Shown: positions 27,995 to 37,094 of the stretch, one piece after another | How the letters are laid out: each line of letters begins with the position of its first letter | Position numbering within the stretch: the stretch's first letter is position 1 | DNA from: Chromatiales bacterium | Lineage (GTDB): Bacteria > Pseudomonadota > Gammaproteobacteria > RBG-16-57-12 | Reading direction: 5' to 3' | NCBI GenBank assembly: GCA_026989455.1 | Contig: JALSJH010000040.1 | Coordinates: 1 to 42,907, forward strand | DNA length: 42,907 nucleotides | Position numbers and translations under genes: made by a program | Notes under the pieces: generated by a model | What the model saw: only the letters and a program-made list of their open reading frames with translations | Told to the model about the DNA's origin: nothing | The model's database searches: none

Positions 27995-28614
27995 TGTTGC
28001 GGGTTGCTCGAAAACAGCGTGGCTTCACCCTGCTGGAGCTGATTATCGCCATCTCTATTTTTGGTGTGATTATGGTGATGGCGTATGGTGCGTTGCGCCA
28101 TATTGCCGATACCGCACACCATCTCGAGCAACGCAGTGAGCAACTGGCCGATCTACAGCGTGCCTTCTTTATCATCAGCAAAGACTTTCAACTACTGGCT
28201 GATCGTAAAATACGTGATCAGTTCGGTGACGAGCAGCCAGCGCTGATGGTCGATGACGAGGGGCGTGTAGAATTTACCCGCTCGGGCTGGCGTAATCCGT
28301 TGGGGCAATTACGCTCGAGTTTGCAGCGTGTCGCCTACCACCTAGAAGAGGGCGTGCTCTACCGTGACTACTGGCGTGTATTGGATCGCGCACAAGATAG
28401 TGAGCCGCTACGCACCGACTTGATAAAAAACGTGGAAAAATTCGAAGTTGAACTGTTGCCACCGAAGGGCGAAGAGTGGAAAACCAGCTGGCCACCCTAC
28501 AACAATAACCCCGAGCAGGTGCCCGCTTCACTGCCGAAAATGGTTAAGGTCACGTTGAGCTTGAAAGGGGTGGGCGATGTGTGGCGGTTTTACGCGGTGG
28601 TGCAGGATGAATAG
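27994..28614 (+). CDS. gspJ: Minor pseudopilin GspJ
   Basis: GspJ completes the tip with I and K. The 206-residue precursor has KQRG^FTLLELIIAISIFGVIMVMAY with +5 Glu, then LQRAFFIISKDFQLLADR and the family region RLAY-like LQRVAYHLEEGVLYRDYWRVLDRA. It starts on the last base of gspI and overlaps gspK by 8 bases, consistent with coupled, stoichiometric synthesis of the tip proteins. Confidence 0.95.
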   Translation: MLRVARKQRGFTLLELIIAISIFGVIMVMAYGALRHIADTAHHLEQRSEQLADLQRAFFIISKDFQLLADRKIRDQFGDEQPALMVDDEGRVEFTRSGWRNPLGQLRSSLQRVAYHLEEGVLYRDYWRVLDRAQDSEPLRTDLIKNVEKFEVELLPPKGEEWKTSWPPYNNNPEQVPASLPKMVKVTLSLKGVGDVWRFYAVVQDE

Positions 28615-29578
28615 GGTCACTGGACTGCCACACAATGAGCGTGGCGTTGCCCTGTTAACGGTGGTGCTGGTGGTCTCTATCGTCACGGTACTCGCCACGG
28701 CGATGGCGAGTCGCCAGCAGATGGATATCCGCCGGGCCGCCAACGTGCTCTCCATCGATCAGCTTGATCAGTATGCGCGGGGGGCTGAGCTTATCGCCGC
28801 GTGGGGCCTGCAAGAGGATATCACCGCAAACGAGGGTGCGCAGTACGATACGCCGGATGAAACCTGGGCGATGCCCGTAGGGTTTGAGGTTGAAAATGGT
28901 AGCGTAGGTGGTCAGATGGTAGACCTCAATCGCTACCTTAACATTAACAACCTGGTGAATGATGATGGCCAGCCGGTCACACCTGAAATAGAGCGAATGA
29001 AGCGGTTGTTTGATGCCTTAGGGCAGAACACTTCACTGGTTGATGCACTGGTTGATTGGATTGACCCAGACCAGCAAGTGTTTGGGCTGGGTGGAGCCGA
29101 AGATGGTGAGTATCTGTTGATGAAGCCACCTTATCGTGCCGCTAATCGGGCGATGCTCTCCATTAGCGAGTTGCAACTGGTCAAAGGATTTACCCCAGAG
29201 GTGCGGCGTGAGTTGGTGGATGACGATGGCAATCCGCTGTTGACGGTATTTCCGGGTGAAAATAACAGCAAGGTGAATGTGAACACGGCATCGTGGCAAA
29301 TTATTCAAGCATCACTCAAGGGCATGGGTGATGGTGATGCCGATACACTGGCCTCAGAAGAGTATGAAAAACTATCAGACTTTATGGCGGAGCCGGTGGT
29401 TAATCAGGCCTCCAATAGAGAAGATGCAGAGCAGATGCTGGATGTTAGTAGTCACTATTTCTTGCTGGATGGTTATATCACGTTTGGTAACCGCGATCTG
29501 GCTCTGTATAGTGTGCTAAAACGAGATAACAGCACCGGTAAAAGCATTGTGATCTATCGTAGCCAAGGGGTTAACTAA
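28607..29578 (+). CDS. gspK: Minor pseudopilin GspK (tip)
   Basis: GspK caps the pseudopilus. The 323-residue protein has ERG^VALLTVVLVVSIVTVLATA without a Glu at +5, which is the known exception in this family, and the large alpha-helical insertion that makes GspK longer than the other minor pseudopilins. MVDLNRYLNINNLV and VNVNTASWQII are family stretches. I chose ATG 28607 (in the gspJ overlap) over the earlier in-frame ATG 28577, which would add ten residues inside gspJ. The stop overlaps the gspL start. Confidence 0.95.
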   Translation: MNRVTGLPHNERGVALLTVVLVVSIVTVLATAMASRQQMDIRRAANVLSIDQLDQYARGAELIAAWGLQEDITANEGAQYDTPDETWAMPVGFEVENGSVGGQMVDLNRYLNINNLVNDDGQPVTPEIERMKRLFDALGQNTSLVDALVDWIDPDQQVFGLGGAEDGEYLLMKPPYRAANRAMLSISELQLVKGFTPEVRRELVDDDGNPLLTVFPGENNSKVNVNTASWQIIQASLKGMGDGDADTLASEEYEKLSDFMAEPVVNQASNREDAEQMLDVSSHYFLLDGYITFGNRDLALYSVLKRDNSTGKSIVIYRSQGVN

Positions 29579-30795
29579 TGTCGGATCATTTTTTCTTGCG
29601 ACTCGAGCCGCATGAGCCTGATAGTGAAGAGCCACAAGCTAGCTGGTATCAAGCGGGTCAAGCGGGTCAAGGGAAACTGGCCGAAGCCGCTGATGCTGCT
29701 CATGGTCTCCCTGTCACCGTGATTGTTCCGGGGCAGCTATGCACCGCCACTCAGGTCTCTCTGCCGGGTGTTAGTCGCAGCCGGCTAGCCAAAGCGACTC
29801 CGTTTGCTTTGGAAGAGCAGCTGGTTGATGATGTTGATGAGTTGCATTTTTCACTGGGTGAGTCCAGCGATGGCGCGGTCCCGGTTGTGGTGGTCAAACG
29901 CGAGGTGTTGGAGCAGTGGCTGGCATTGCTAGAGCGTTACCATATAACACCGCAAAAAATCATCCCCGACTACTCTGCAATACCCTCTCCACAGCAGGGG
30001 TGGCACCTCTGGTTTGATAAACAGGGTGTTATGTTGCGTTATGGACGTGAAGCCGGGTTGCGCATGATGTTGTCGAACCCCCTGTTTATATTGCAACACC
30101 TCTATGATGAAGTGGAGCAAAAACCAGAGCAACTCTTGGTGAGTGGCGATCCAGAAGCGCTGCAAGATGAGCTGGTTGCGTGGTGCCAACAGAACGAAAT
30201 TGAACGGGTTCAAGGGGAGGTGTCACCACAGCTGCTACCGGTAGCGGCGGCTACCGTACCGAATGGTGACGTAATTAATCTGCTGCAAGGTGTCTTTAGC
30301 CATCAAGAGAAAATGAGCCGACAGTGGCGTCCTTGGTGGCCATCGGTCGCTGTGTTGGCCTTGATGGTGTTGTTTCAGCTTACCTCAATGGCAGCCGACC
30401 ATCAGCGACTCACCACGCTGCAGGCGACGCTGGACCAAGAGATAAAACAGCTCTACCTAGATACTTTCCCCGACGCGAAAAGAGTGGTGGATCCGCGAGC
30501 GCAAATGGAAGCGCGGCTAAAAGAGCAGGATGTTGGTATGCAAGGCGATCAGTTCTACCAACTTCTAGGCGGTGTCACGCTGCTTTCAGACAACAAAGTT
30601 AAATTTGAGCTGCAACGCTTGCGTTATCATGATGGCGAGTTAAATGTGGATATGCATTTGCAAAATTTACAGGTACTGGACCAAATTAAACAGCTGTTTT
30701 CCGATAAGCCGGGTCTGCATGCTGAAGTGATTTCGGCCAGTGCCCGTGGCAACAAAGTAGAGGCGCGCCTGTTGATTAAAGGGAGCCGCTCATGA
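29578..30795 (+). CDS. gspL: Type II secretion system protein GspL
   Basis: GspL anchors the ATPase GspE to the membrane. The 405-residue product has an actin-like cytoplasmic domain (PGVSRSRLAKATPFALEEQLVDDVDELHF is the typical region), a transmembrane segment at about 254-272 and a periplasmic ferredoxin-like domain that pairs with GspM. Near residues 25-32 a short tandem (QAGQAGQG, from AGCGGGTCA repeats at 29653-29670) is unusual. The start overlaps the gspK stop, and the end overlaps gspM by 4 bases. Confidence 0.94.
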   Translation: MSDHFFLRLEPHEPDSEEPQASWYQAGQAGQGKLAEAADAAHGLPVTVIVPGQLCTATQVSLPGVSRSRLAKATPFALEEQLVDDVDELHFSLGESSDGAVPVVVVKREVLEQWLALLERYHITPQKIIPDYSAIPSPQQGWHLWFDKQGVMLRYGREAGLRMMLSNPLFILQHLYDEVEQKPEQLLVSGDPEALQDELVAWCQQNEIERVQGEVSPQLLPVAAATVPNGDVINLLQGVFSHQEKMSRQWRPWWPSVAVLALMVLFQLTSMAADHQRLTTLQATLDQEIKQLYLDTFPDAKRVVDPRAQMEARLKEQDVGMQGDQFYQLLGGVTLLSDNKVKFELQRLRYHDGELNVDMHLQNLQVLDQIKQLFSDKPGLHAEVISASARGNKVEARLLIKGSRS

Positions 30796-31280
30796 AGGCG
30801 TGGTATGAAGAACTCAATAGTCGTGAGCGCTCCATTCTATTGCTGGGTGGTGGTGCATTACTTCTGATGCTGCTTTATAGCTTGCTATGGTCACCTTTGA
30901 GTGCTGAAAGTGAGCGCCTACAGCGAGATATTGAAAGCCAGCGTGCGACACTCGCCTGGATGCAGCAGGCGGCTCAGCAGGTTAAAGCGAGCGGCATGGT
31001 GAACAATACTCGTCGAGGTGCAGAGGGGGAGTCGCTGTTGACGCTGGTCGATCGTACCGCTAAAAAAGCCGTGCTTGGCGGCAATATCAAGCGTGTTCAA
31101 CCCGACAAGGAGGGTGCAGTGCGTATCTGGCTGGAGGGGGTGGAGTTTAATTCAATGATGCGTTGGCTTGCCACACTCTCCCGTGAATACGGTGTGGTAC
31201 TCGGTAACAGCAATATTGAAAAGCAGTCAACAGCGGGGCTGGTCGATGCGCGTTTAACCCTTAAGCGGAGTCGCTCGTGA
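30792..31280 (+). CDS. gspM: Type II secretion system protein GspM
   Basis: GspM is a small bitopic platform protein that partners with GspL. The 162-residue product begins MKAWYEELNSRERSILLLGGG, the usual opening, has one transmembrane segment near 16-35, a coiled stretch (SAESERLQRDIESQRATLAWMQQAAQQV) and a periplasmic ferredoxin-like fold. It overlaps gspL and gspN by 4 bases each. Confidence 0.93.
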   Translation: MKAWYEELNSRERSILLLGGGALLLMLLYSLLWSPLSAESERLQRDIESQRATLAWMQQAAQQVKASGMVNNTRRGAEGESLLTLVDRTAKKAVLGGNIKRVQPDKEGAVRIWLEGVEFNSMMRWLATLSREYGVVLGNSNIEKQSTAGLVDARLTLKRSRS

Positions 31281-32050
31281 AGTCAAAAATCGGTTATGCG
31301 GTGCTGTTCTTTGGCGTTTTTTTGCTCAGTTTATTGGTGATGACCCCCGCCACTTATGTTGCCTCGATACTGGAGGAAGAGGTGGATGGCTTGACGTTGT
31401 ATGGTGTCGAGGGGACGTTATGGTCGGGTGAGATGCAGGCGCTTGAAATTGAAGGGGTGGTGCTGGAAAATATTGAATGGTCGCTCTCGCCCTTGGCGTT
31501 GTTATTTGGAAATGCACAGTTACACATGACATCCAGCAGTGATGGATTGCAGGGGGATGGCGTGGTTGAAATAGGCCTGCTCAGCCATGAGATAACTCTA
31601 TACGATACCGTGGTTCAACTACCGGTTGAAAAATATGCACCACAATTAGGCTTGGCGGATTTTGATCTGACCGGTGAGCTTGAGCTGAACTTAAAGCAGT
31701 TAAGGTATCAGCAGGGGGTGATTTATGACCTCTCAGGCTTGCTGGTTTGGCACCAGGCCGGTATTTCGGGTGCGCTGGCGCTGGGAGTGCTACAGGCTGA
31801 GTTTACACAGCAGGAGGGTGTGCTCGAGGCCGTTCTGAGTGATCGAGAGGGGCCGGTAAAGCTGGATGGTGAGCTGTCACTACAAAGCTCAGGTCACTAC
31901 CAGTTTAAAAGTAGACTCGGGGCGCGTGATGAGAGTGATTTGGGGCTGAAGCAGACCTTGCGATTGATAGGGCGCACCATTGACGAGAATCGAGTAGAGG
32001 TGAAGATGAGCGGAAGTGTGGTGTTGCCGAAGTGGTTGGTGTTGGGTTGA
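31277..32050 (+). CDS. gspN: Type II secretion system protein GspN
   Basis: GspN is an accessory component found in only some type II systems (Klebsiella pul type has it, Pseudomonas xcp does not). The 257-residue product has an N-terminal membrane anchor (IGYAVLFFGVFLLSLLVMTPATYV) and a repetitive beta-rich periplasmic region (GVEGTLWSGEMQALEIEGVVLENIEWSLSPLALLFG is the family hallmark). It ends the operon. No gspO follows. Confidence 0.9.
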   Translation: MKSKIGYAVLFFGVFLLSLLVMTPATYVASILEEEVDGLTLYGVEGTLWSGEMQALEIEGVVLENIEWSLSPLALLFGNAQLHMTSSSDGLQGDGVVEIGLLSHEITLYDTVVQLPVEKYAPQLGLADFDLTGELELNLKQLRYQQGVIYDLSGLLVWHQAGISGALALGVLQAEFTQQEGVLEAVLSDREGPVKLDGELSLQSSGHYQFKSRLGARDESDLGLKQTLRLIGRTIDENRVEVKMSGSVVLPKWLVLG

Positions 32051-32088
32051 GCTACACAGGCAGGGCGTGGTGTGATCTCCTAACTTGA

Positions 32089-32125
32089 GACCTTTGCATG
32101 AAAGAGCGGGTGTTGCAAAGGTCTC
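32089..32125. repeat. 12-bp perfect inverted repeat between gspN and cspD
   Basis: GAGACCTTTGCA (32089-32100) and TGCAAAGGTCTC (32114-32125) are perfect complements with a 13-base centre. It lies between converging genes and may stop transcription in both directions, but no T-run flanks it. The arm resembles ends of IS5-family elements that I recall, so it may be a minimal mobile-element relic. Confidence 0.55.
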
Positions 32126-32149
32126 GGTTTATGAGTGCGACTTATCTCA

Positions 32150-32386
32150 TTATGAGTCTAGCCGTGTCCCTTCTCCCTCATCTTCTGGCACCGTGATTTT
32201 AGTGGCCTGAAGCCCTTTGGGGCCTTCGGTATACTCAAATGCAACCTCCTGCCCCTGCTTGAGTGTGCGATAGCCGTCCATCTCAATAGTAGAGAAGTGT
32301 GCAAAAACGTCCCCCGAGGTTTCTGCGCCCTCAATAAAACCATAACCCTTTGAATTGCTGAACCATTTAACGATGCCCGTGTCCAT
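32150..32386 (-). CDS. cspD: cold-shock-like protein CspD
   Basis: A 78-residue cold-shock-domain protein with the nucleic-acid motifs KGYGFIE (RNP1) and DVFAHF (RNP2). The acidic tail (PEDEGEGTRLDS) and location beside clpS-clpA identify it as CspD, a stationary-phase inhibitor of DNA replication in E. coli rather than a cold-induced chaperone. I chose the ATG at 32386 over the one at 32404 because a perfect AGGAGGT site lies between them. It is divergent from clpS. Confidence 0.92.
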   Translation of the reverse strand: MDTGIVKWFSNSKGYGFIEGAETSGDVFAHFSTIEMDGYRTLKQGQEVAFEYTEGPKGLQATKITVPEDEGEGTRLDS

Positions 32387-32531
32387 ATACTTCGACCTCC
32401 TCATTACTTACATGTATAACAAAATACAGAGTGACGGCTTGTTGTTGTTTTTATAACCATCAACACTAAATTTGGTACGGATGGGGTGGTGAGTCAAGTT
32501 TTTTTTGTGGAAAAGCCGAGAGAGGCTGATT

Positions 32532-32561
32532 TTGGGGGCAATAGTGTGCTCATGGTATACG
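32532..32561 (+). promoter_or_regulatory. candidate promoter for clpS-clpA
   Basis: TTGGGG (32532-32537), 18 bases, then TATACG (32556-32561) preceded by TGG, an extended -10. The 218-base divergent spacer from cspD otherwise shows AT-rich tracts and no gene. Confidence 0.33.
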
Positions 32562-32622
32562 GCTTATTTTTTTGTAACATCATGAATTATGGTTGATTAT
32601 CGAGGTGAGAGGGCTTGATGTA

Positions 32623-32943
32623 ATGGCAGGAAATGATCAGTTCGATTTTGATGATGAGCTGGCGGTTAAAGAGGCTAAACCAGCGCTTAAGCCTCCGCCA
32701 ATGTATAAAGTTATTATTTTGAATGACGATTATACTCCTATGGACTTCGTGGTAGAGGTGCTTGAAAGTTTCTTCTATTTATCGCGTGAACAAGCCACCC
32801 AGGTGATGTTTCAGGTACATAATCAGGGTAAAGGTATTTGTGGTGTTTTTAGTCGCGATGTGGCCGAGACAAAAGTTGCTCAAGTGAATGATTTTTCGCA
32901 ACAAAATCAGCACCCGCTGCTCTGCTTGATGGAAGCGGAGTAG
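32623..32943 (+). CDS. clpS: ATP-dependent Clp protease adaptor ClpS
   Basis: ClpS binds N-degrons and hands them to ClpAP. The 106-residue product has a flexible N-terminal extension (needed to alter ClpA activity) and the core [20 protein letters not shown] with the N-degron pocket residues of the NDDYTPM loop, followed by [24 protein letters not shown] 32623 is preferred to TTG 32593 because GAGAGGG lies nine bases upstream and the length is then usual. clpA follows after 24 bases. Confidence 0.95.
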   Translation: MAGNDQFDFDDELAVKEAKPALKPPPMYKVIILNDDYTPMDFVVEVLESFFYLSREQATQVMFQVHNQGKGICGVFSRDVAETKVAQVNDFSQQNQHPLLCLMEAE

Positions 32944-32967
32944 ATAAAACAAAGGTGGTATGTCGTT

Positions 32968-35235
32968 ATGATTAGTAAAGAATTAGAGCACACCTTAAAT
33001 CAGGCTTTCACCATGGCACGGGAAGATCGGCATGAATTCATGACCGTCGAACACCTGCTACTGGCACTGCTTGATAACGCCTCAGCAACCGCCGCTCTGA
33101 AGGCATGCAGTGCCAGCCTTGAGCAACTGCGAATGGAACTTAGCCTCTTTTTGAGTGAAACCAGTCCCTCCCTACCGGCTGATGTTGAGCGTGAAATACA
33201 ACCAACACTCGGCTTTCAGCGTGTCTTGCAACGTGCTGTCTTGCAGGTTCAAGCATCTGGAAGTAATGAAGTCTCAGGCGCGAATGTGCTGATTGCCATT
33301 TTTAGCGAGCAGGAGTCACAGGCGACCTATTTTCTGCATAAACAAAATGTCTCGCGCCTTGATGTGTTGAATTACATCTCCCACGGCATCTCCAAAGTAC
33401 CCGGCGAAGAGAGTGAAGAGATGGATCACCCCCATGACGATGCTGCGGAAGGTGAAAGTGAACAGAGCCCACTGGATAAATACGCCGTTAACCTTAATCG
33501 TAAGGCTATTCTGGGGAAAATTGACCCGGTAATTGGCCGTAAAGAGGAGCTGGATCGCACCATTCAGGTGCTGTGCCGCCGCCGTAAAAATAATCCACTG
33601 TTGGTGGGTGAAGCGGGTGTGGGAAAAACGGCTATCGCGGAAGGCTTGGCGAAGATGATTGTGGATGGCGACACCCCAGAGGTGTTGGCAGAAAGCACTA
33701 TTTACTCTCTCGACATGGGGGCGCTTCTGGCCGGCACCAAGTATCGGGGAGACTTTGAAAAACGCTTAAAAGCGGTGGTAAATCAAGTCTCCAACGAAGA
33801 GGGTGCTGTACTCTTTATTGATGAAATTCATACCATTATTGGTGCGGGTGCCGCCTCGGGGGGGGCCATGGATGCCTCGAATCTGATTAAACCTGCGTTG
33901 GCATCGGGTGAGCTGAAGTGTATCGGTTCGACCACCTATCAGGAGTATAAGGGGATCTTTGAAAAGGATCGTGCTTTGGCGCGTCGCTTCCAGAAGATTG
34001 ATGTTCCCGAGCCAACCGTTGATCAAACCATTAAAATTCTTGAAGGCTTGAAGTCCCGCTTTGAAGAGCACCATGCGGTGCGCTATACCCACCAATCCCT
34101 GCGGACTGCCGTTGAGCTTTCATCACGTTATATCAATGACCGTTTTTTGCCTGATAAAGCGATTGATGTGATTGATGAAGCGGGTGCCAGTCAGTGGCTT
34201 AAGGCACCTTCGAAGCGCAAAAAAACCATTGGTGTACATGAAGTGGAAGAGATTGTGGCGAAGATTGCGCGCATCCCCGCCAAGAGTGTTTCAAAGTCGG
34301 ATAAAGAGACGTTACGAAACCTGGGGCGGGACCTCAAACTGCTTATCTATGGCCAGAATGATGCGATCGGCACACTTGAAACGGCCATTAAAATGGCGCG
34401 CTCAGGGTTGGGGAGTAAAGATAAACCGATTGGTTCGTTTATGTTCGCAGGGCCAACCGGCGTGGGTAAAACCGAAGTCACTAAGCAGTTAGCCTATTTG
34501 ATGGGAATCGAATTGATTCGTTTCGATATGTCCGAGTATATGGAGCGGCATACGGTCTCCCGACTGATTGGTGCGCCACCGGGTTATGTGGGATACGACC
34601 AGGGTGGGTTGTTAACCGATGCGGTGAGTAAACACCCCCACGCGGTAGTGCTGCTGGATGAGGTTGAGAAGGCGCATCCGGATGTCTTTAGCCTGCTGCT
34701 GCAAGTGATGGATCATGGCACTTTGACCGACAGCAATGGCCGTAAGGTCGATTTTCGTAACATTATTTTAGTGATGACCACCAATGCCGGGGCAGAGCAG
34801 CTACAAAAAAGCTCCATGGGCTTTACCGAGCAGAGCCATGCCAGTGATGGGATGGCAGTGATCAAGCGAGCCTTTACACCGGAGTTTCGCAATCGCCTAG
34901 ATGCCATTGTGCAGTTCCAGGCGCTCGATATGCAGACCATTCAGAATGTGGTTAATAAGTTCCTGTTTGAACTCGAGGAGTTACTGCGGGCGAAAGGTGT
35001 CACACTGGAGGTGGATAATAGTGCACGTAGCTGGCTTGCCAAGCGTGGTTATGACCCGCTGATGGGCGCAAGGCCGATGGCCAGATTGATTCAGGAAAAC
35101 CTAAAAAAGCCATTGGCGGAAGAGCTGTTGTTTGGCAAACTCGCTTCAGGTGGCAGTGTTAAGGTTTCTGAAAAAAAGGGTGAAATTGTGCTTCGCTGTA
35201 TGGCGAAAAAGAAGGAGCCTGCAAAAACTGAGTAA
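32968..35235 (+). CDS. clpA: ATP-dependent Clp protease ATP-binding subunit ClpA
   Basis: ClpA is the two-ring AAA+ unfoldase working with ClpP and ClpS. The 755-residue protein has the double Clp N-domain, Walker A motifs GEAGVGKT (214-221) and GPTGVGKT (495-502), Walker B FIDEIH and LLDEVEK, and pore loops including YRGDF and GYVGYDQ. The ClpP-docking loop reads SSMGFTEQS, so the docking tripeptide is MGF (617-619) instead of the usual IGL/IGF. There is no middle coiled-coil domain, which rules out ClpB. Confidence 0.97.
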   Translation: MISKELEHTLNQAFTMAREDRHEFMTVEHLLLALLDNASATAALKACSASLEQLRMELSLFLSETSPSLPADVEREIQPTLGFQRVLQRAVLQVQASGSNEVSGANVLIAIFSEQESQATYFLHKQNVSRLDVLNYISHGISKVPGEESEEMDHPHDDAAEGESEQSPLDKYAVNLNRKAILGKIDPVIGRKEELDRTIQVLCRRRKNNPLLVGEAGVGKTAIAEGLAKMIVDGDTPEVLAESTIYSLDMGALLAGTKYRGDFEKRLKAVVNQVSNEEGAVLFIDEIHTIIGAGAASGGAMDASNLIKPALASGELKCIGSTTYQEYKGIFEKDRALARRFQKIDVPEPTVDQTIKILEGLKSRFEEHHAVRYTHQSLRTAVELSSRYINDRFLPDKAIDVIDEAGASQWLKAPSKRKKTIGVHEVEEIVAKIARIPAKSVSKSDKETLRNLGRDLKLLIYGQNDAIGTLETAIKMARSGLGSKDKPIGSFMFAGPTGVGKTEVTKQLAYLMGIELIRFDMSEYMERHTVSRLIGAPPGYVGYDQGGLLTDAVSKHPHAVVLLDEVEKAHPDVFSLLLQVMDHGTLTDSNGRKVDFRNIILVMTTNAGAEQLQKSSMGFTEQSHASDGMAVIKRAFTPEFRNRLDAIVQFQALDMQTIQNVVNKFLFELEELLRAKGVTLEVDNSARSWLAKRGYDPLMGARPMARLIQENLKKPLAEELLFGKLASGGSVKVSEKKGEIVLRCMAKKKEPAKTE

Positions 35236-35275
35236 TCTGGATAGCGGAGACGTTATCTGCTCTTTTGAGAGGGAT

Positions 35276-35318
35276 AAAAACACCCCCGCAACTTTGTTCT
35301 GTGTGCGGGGTGGTTTTT
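35276..35318. terminator. bidirectional terminator between clpA and infA
   Basis: AAACACCCCCGCA-type arm (from 35276) pairs with TGCGGGGTGGTTT (from 35303), with a small internal mismatch, A-run on the left and T-run on the right. It can therefore end transcripts of the converging clpA and infA genes. Confidence 0.85.
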
Positions 35319-35324
35319 GGGTTG

Positions 35325-35543
35325 TTAGCGGTTGCGGAAGGTGATGCGACCTTTCGAAAGATCGTAAGGTGTTAGCTGTACCGTCACTTTGTCACCCGTC
35401 AGGATGCGGATGTAGTTTTTGCGCATCTTTCCAGAAATGTGTGCCGTCACAACGTGGCCATTTTCCAGTTCTACGCGAAACATCGTGTTTGGCAGGGTAT
35501 CAATTACCGTGCCTTCCATCTCAATATGATCTTCTCTTGGCAT
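35325..35543 (-). CDS. infA: translation initiation factor IF-1
   Basis: IF-1 is an essential 72-residue S1/OB-fold protein that blocks the ribosomal A site during initiation. The sequence is nearly identical to the gammaproteobacterial consensus ([51 protein letters not shown]). The N-terminus reads [11 protein letters not shown] rather than the common MAKEDNIEMQG, a conservative variation. Placement next to clpA, pointing the other way, is typical. Confidence 0.97.
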   Translation of the reverse strand: MPREDHIEMEGTVIDTLPNTMFRVELENGHVVTAHISGKMRKNYIRILTGDKVTVQLTPYDLSKGRITFRNR

Positions 35544-35607
35544 AGGGCCCTTTAACTCTGTGGTTCAGTTGTCTATCCGATTCGGCGCTCATAATGCCTA
35601 TCTTTCT

Positions 35608-35636
35608 ATTATAATTCAAAGAGTTTTTACTCATAA
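35608..35636 (-). promoter_or_regulatory. candidate infA promoter
   Basis: On the minus strand, TTATGA (35636-35631), 17 bases, then a perfect TATAAT (35613-35608), placed 65 bases upstream of the start codon. The rest of the 364-base spacer to queD (35544-35907) is AT-rich and shows no gene. Confidence 0.4.
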
Positions 35637-35860
35637 AGGCCAAATAGCTGAATCTTTCGGTTGCTTTCGAAGTCAGTATATTGCGATAACTTTTTGAAAT
35701 TAATGGCTATTAATCGCTATTTTTCACTATAAACTGTTCGGCATAACAATCACCACTCCCCATCACTATTTTGGCTTAACCGTCATCCACTCAAGCTTAT
35801 TTACTTGATGCCCTGTTGGTGGATGGTGGGTTTGTTGGTAGAATGGCCGGCTTCGTAAAT

Positions 35861-35887
35861 CTGAGTATTTCTGATAGAATTACTCAG
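35861..35887. promoter_or_regulatory. 27-base palindrome before queD
   Basis: CTGAGTA (35861-35867) and TACTCAG (35881-35887) are perfect arms; inside them TTCT and AGAA pair around GAT with one T-T mismatch. It lies 20 bases before the queD start, so it may be an operator or an mRNA hairpin. A possible promoter (TAGAAT at 35839, preceded by TGG) lies just upstream. It does not match preQ1 riboswitch or E. coli Zur box patterns that I know. Confidence 0.5.
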
Positions 35888-35907
35888 TTATAAATGGGTG
35901 ATGAAAT

Positions 35908-36291
35908 ATGGCTGCTGTATATACATTAAAAGTGCTGGCTGACTTCGGTTCAGCCCACTCTTTGCGCGACTATCCCGGGGATTGTGCGCGTCTTCATGGC
36001 CATAATTGGAAGGTTGAAGTTGAGGTGGTCTCCCGTTTACTTAATGAACTGGGGATTGCGATCGATTTCAAACGCATAAAACAGGTGACGCGTGATATCT
36101 GCGGCGAGCTGGATCATCGCTATCTGAATGAGATTCCACCGTTTGATAAGATCAACCCGACAGCAGAGAATATTGCAGGCTATCTCTATGGACGGATTGG
36201 TGAAAAGATCAATTCGGAGCATGTGCAGGTAGCGGCGATTACCCTGTGGGAAACCGATAACGCCTCAGTGCGTTACACCGAGGAAAAGTAG
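35908..36291 (+). CDS. queD: 6-carboxytetrahydropterin synthase QueD (PTPS family)
   Basis: QueD converts 7,8-dihydroneopterin triphosphate to 6-carboxytetrahydropterin, an early step to the tRNA base queuosine. The 127-residue product has the zinc histidines H17 (FGSAHSL), H30 and H32 (RLHGHNW), the catalytic C26 (GDCARLHGH), and LDHRYLNE and [11 protein letters not shown] motifs. It is followed two bases later by folE2, whose product makes its substrate, which strengthens the assignment. Confidence 0.93.
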   Translation: MAAVYTLKVLADFGSAHSLRDYPGDCARLHGHNWKVEVEVVSRLLNELGIAIDFKRIKQVTRDICGELDHRYLNEIPPFDKINPTAENIAGYLYGRIGEKINSEHVQVAAITLWETDNASVRYTEEK

Positions 36292-36293
36292 GC

Positions 36294-37088
36294 ATGAGTG
36301 AAAACACCATTGCGGATGTTCAGAATTCGGCAGATACCCGCCAGATTACAATTAATAAGGTAGGTATTAAGGATATTCGCCACCCCGTGAAAGTGGCTGA
36401 TCGCAGCGAGGGTGAGCAGCACACCATCGCTGTTTTTAATATGTATGTGACGTTGCCGCATAACTTCAAAGGCACGCACATGTCGCGCTTTGTGGAGATC
36501 TTGAATAAAAATGATCGTGAGATCAGCGTGGAGTCTTTCGATGTCATGTTAAAAGATATGGCCGAAAAGCTGGAAGCTGAAACAGGTCATATCGAGATGA
36601 ACTTCCCCTATTTCATCAATAAAACAGCACCCGAATCCGGGGTGAAGAGCTTAATGGACTACCAGGTGACGCTGCTGGGTGAAATCAGCGGCGGAAAAAC
36701 CGACACCACCATCAAAGTGGTGGTGCCGGTGACCAGCCTCTGCCCCTGTTCGAAGAAAATTTCTGCCTATGGCGCGCACAACCAACGCTCACACGTAACG
36801 GTGACCATTCGTACCTGTCAGTTTGTCTGGATAGAAGAGGTGATCGACCTGGTGGAAAAGCAAGCCTCTTGCGAGCTATATAGCCTGCTTAAACGCCCGG
36901 ATGAGAAGCATGTCACCGAGCGGGCTTACGACAACCCTAAGTTTGTAGAAGATATGGTGCGTGATGTGGCCGCGCAGCTTAATGCAGATGAGCGGATTGT
37001 GGCGTACGTAGTTGAGTCTGAAAACTTCGAATCGATTCACAATCACTCGGCCTATGCGCTGATCGAAAGAGACAAAAGCAAGGGCTAA
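36294..37088 (+). CDS. folE2: GTP cyclohydrolase IB (FolE2)
   Basis: FolE2 converts GTP to 7,8-dihydroneopterin triphosphate for folate and queuosine, and unlike FolE does not depend on zinc. The 264-residue protein has the signature [20 protein letters not shown] with the conserved Cys (C150/C152 region) and His, plus MSRFVEILN and HNHSAYALI. Coupling with queD in one operon is clear from the 2-base gap. In several bacteria folE2 is induced under zinc starvation by Zur; no obvious Zur box was found here. Confidence 0.95.
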   Translation: MSENTIADVQNSADTRQITINKVGIKDIRHPVKVADRSEGEQHTIAVFNMYVTLPHNFKGTHMSRFVEILNKNDREISVESFDVMLKDMAEKLEAETGHIEMNFPYFINKTAPESGVKSLMDYQVTLLGEISGGKTDTTIKVVVPVTSLCPCSKKISAYGAHNQRSHVTVTIRTCQFVWIEEVIDLVEKQASCELYSLLKRPDEKHVTERAYDNPKFVEDMVRDVAAQLNADERIVAYVVESENFESIHNHSAYALIERDKSKG

Positions 37089-37094
37089 CCTGTT

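Noticed and set aside
35690-35760. Zur box before folE2 operon
   Set aside because: Some AT-rich ATAAC-like words occur but no palindrome close to the known Zur consensus.
35840-35907. preQ1 riboswitch before queD
   Set aside because: The hairpin lacks the A-rich tail and loop sequence of the preQ1 classes I know; called an unassigned palindrome instead.
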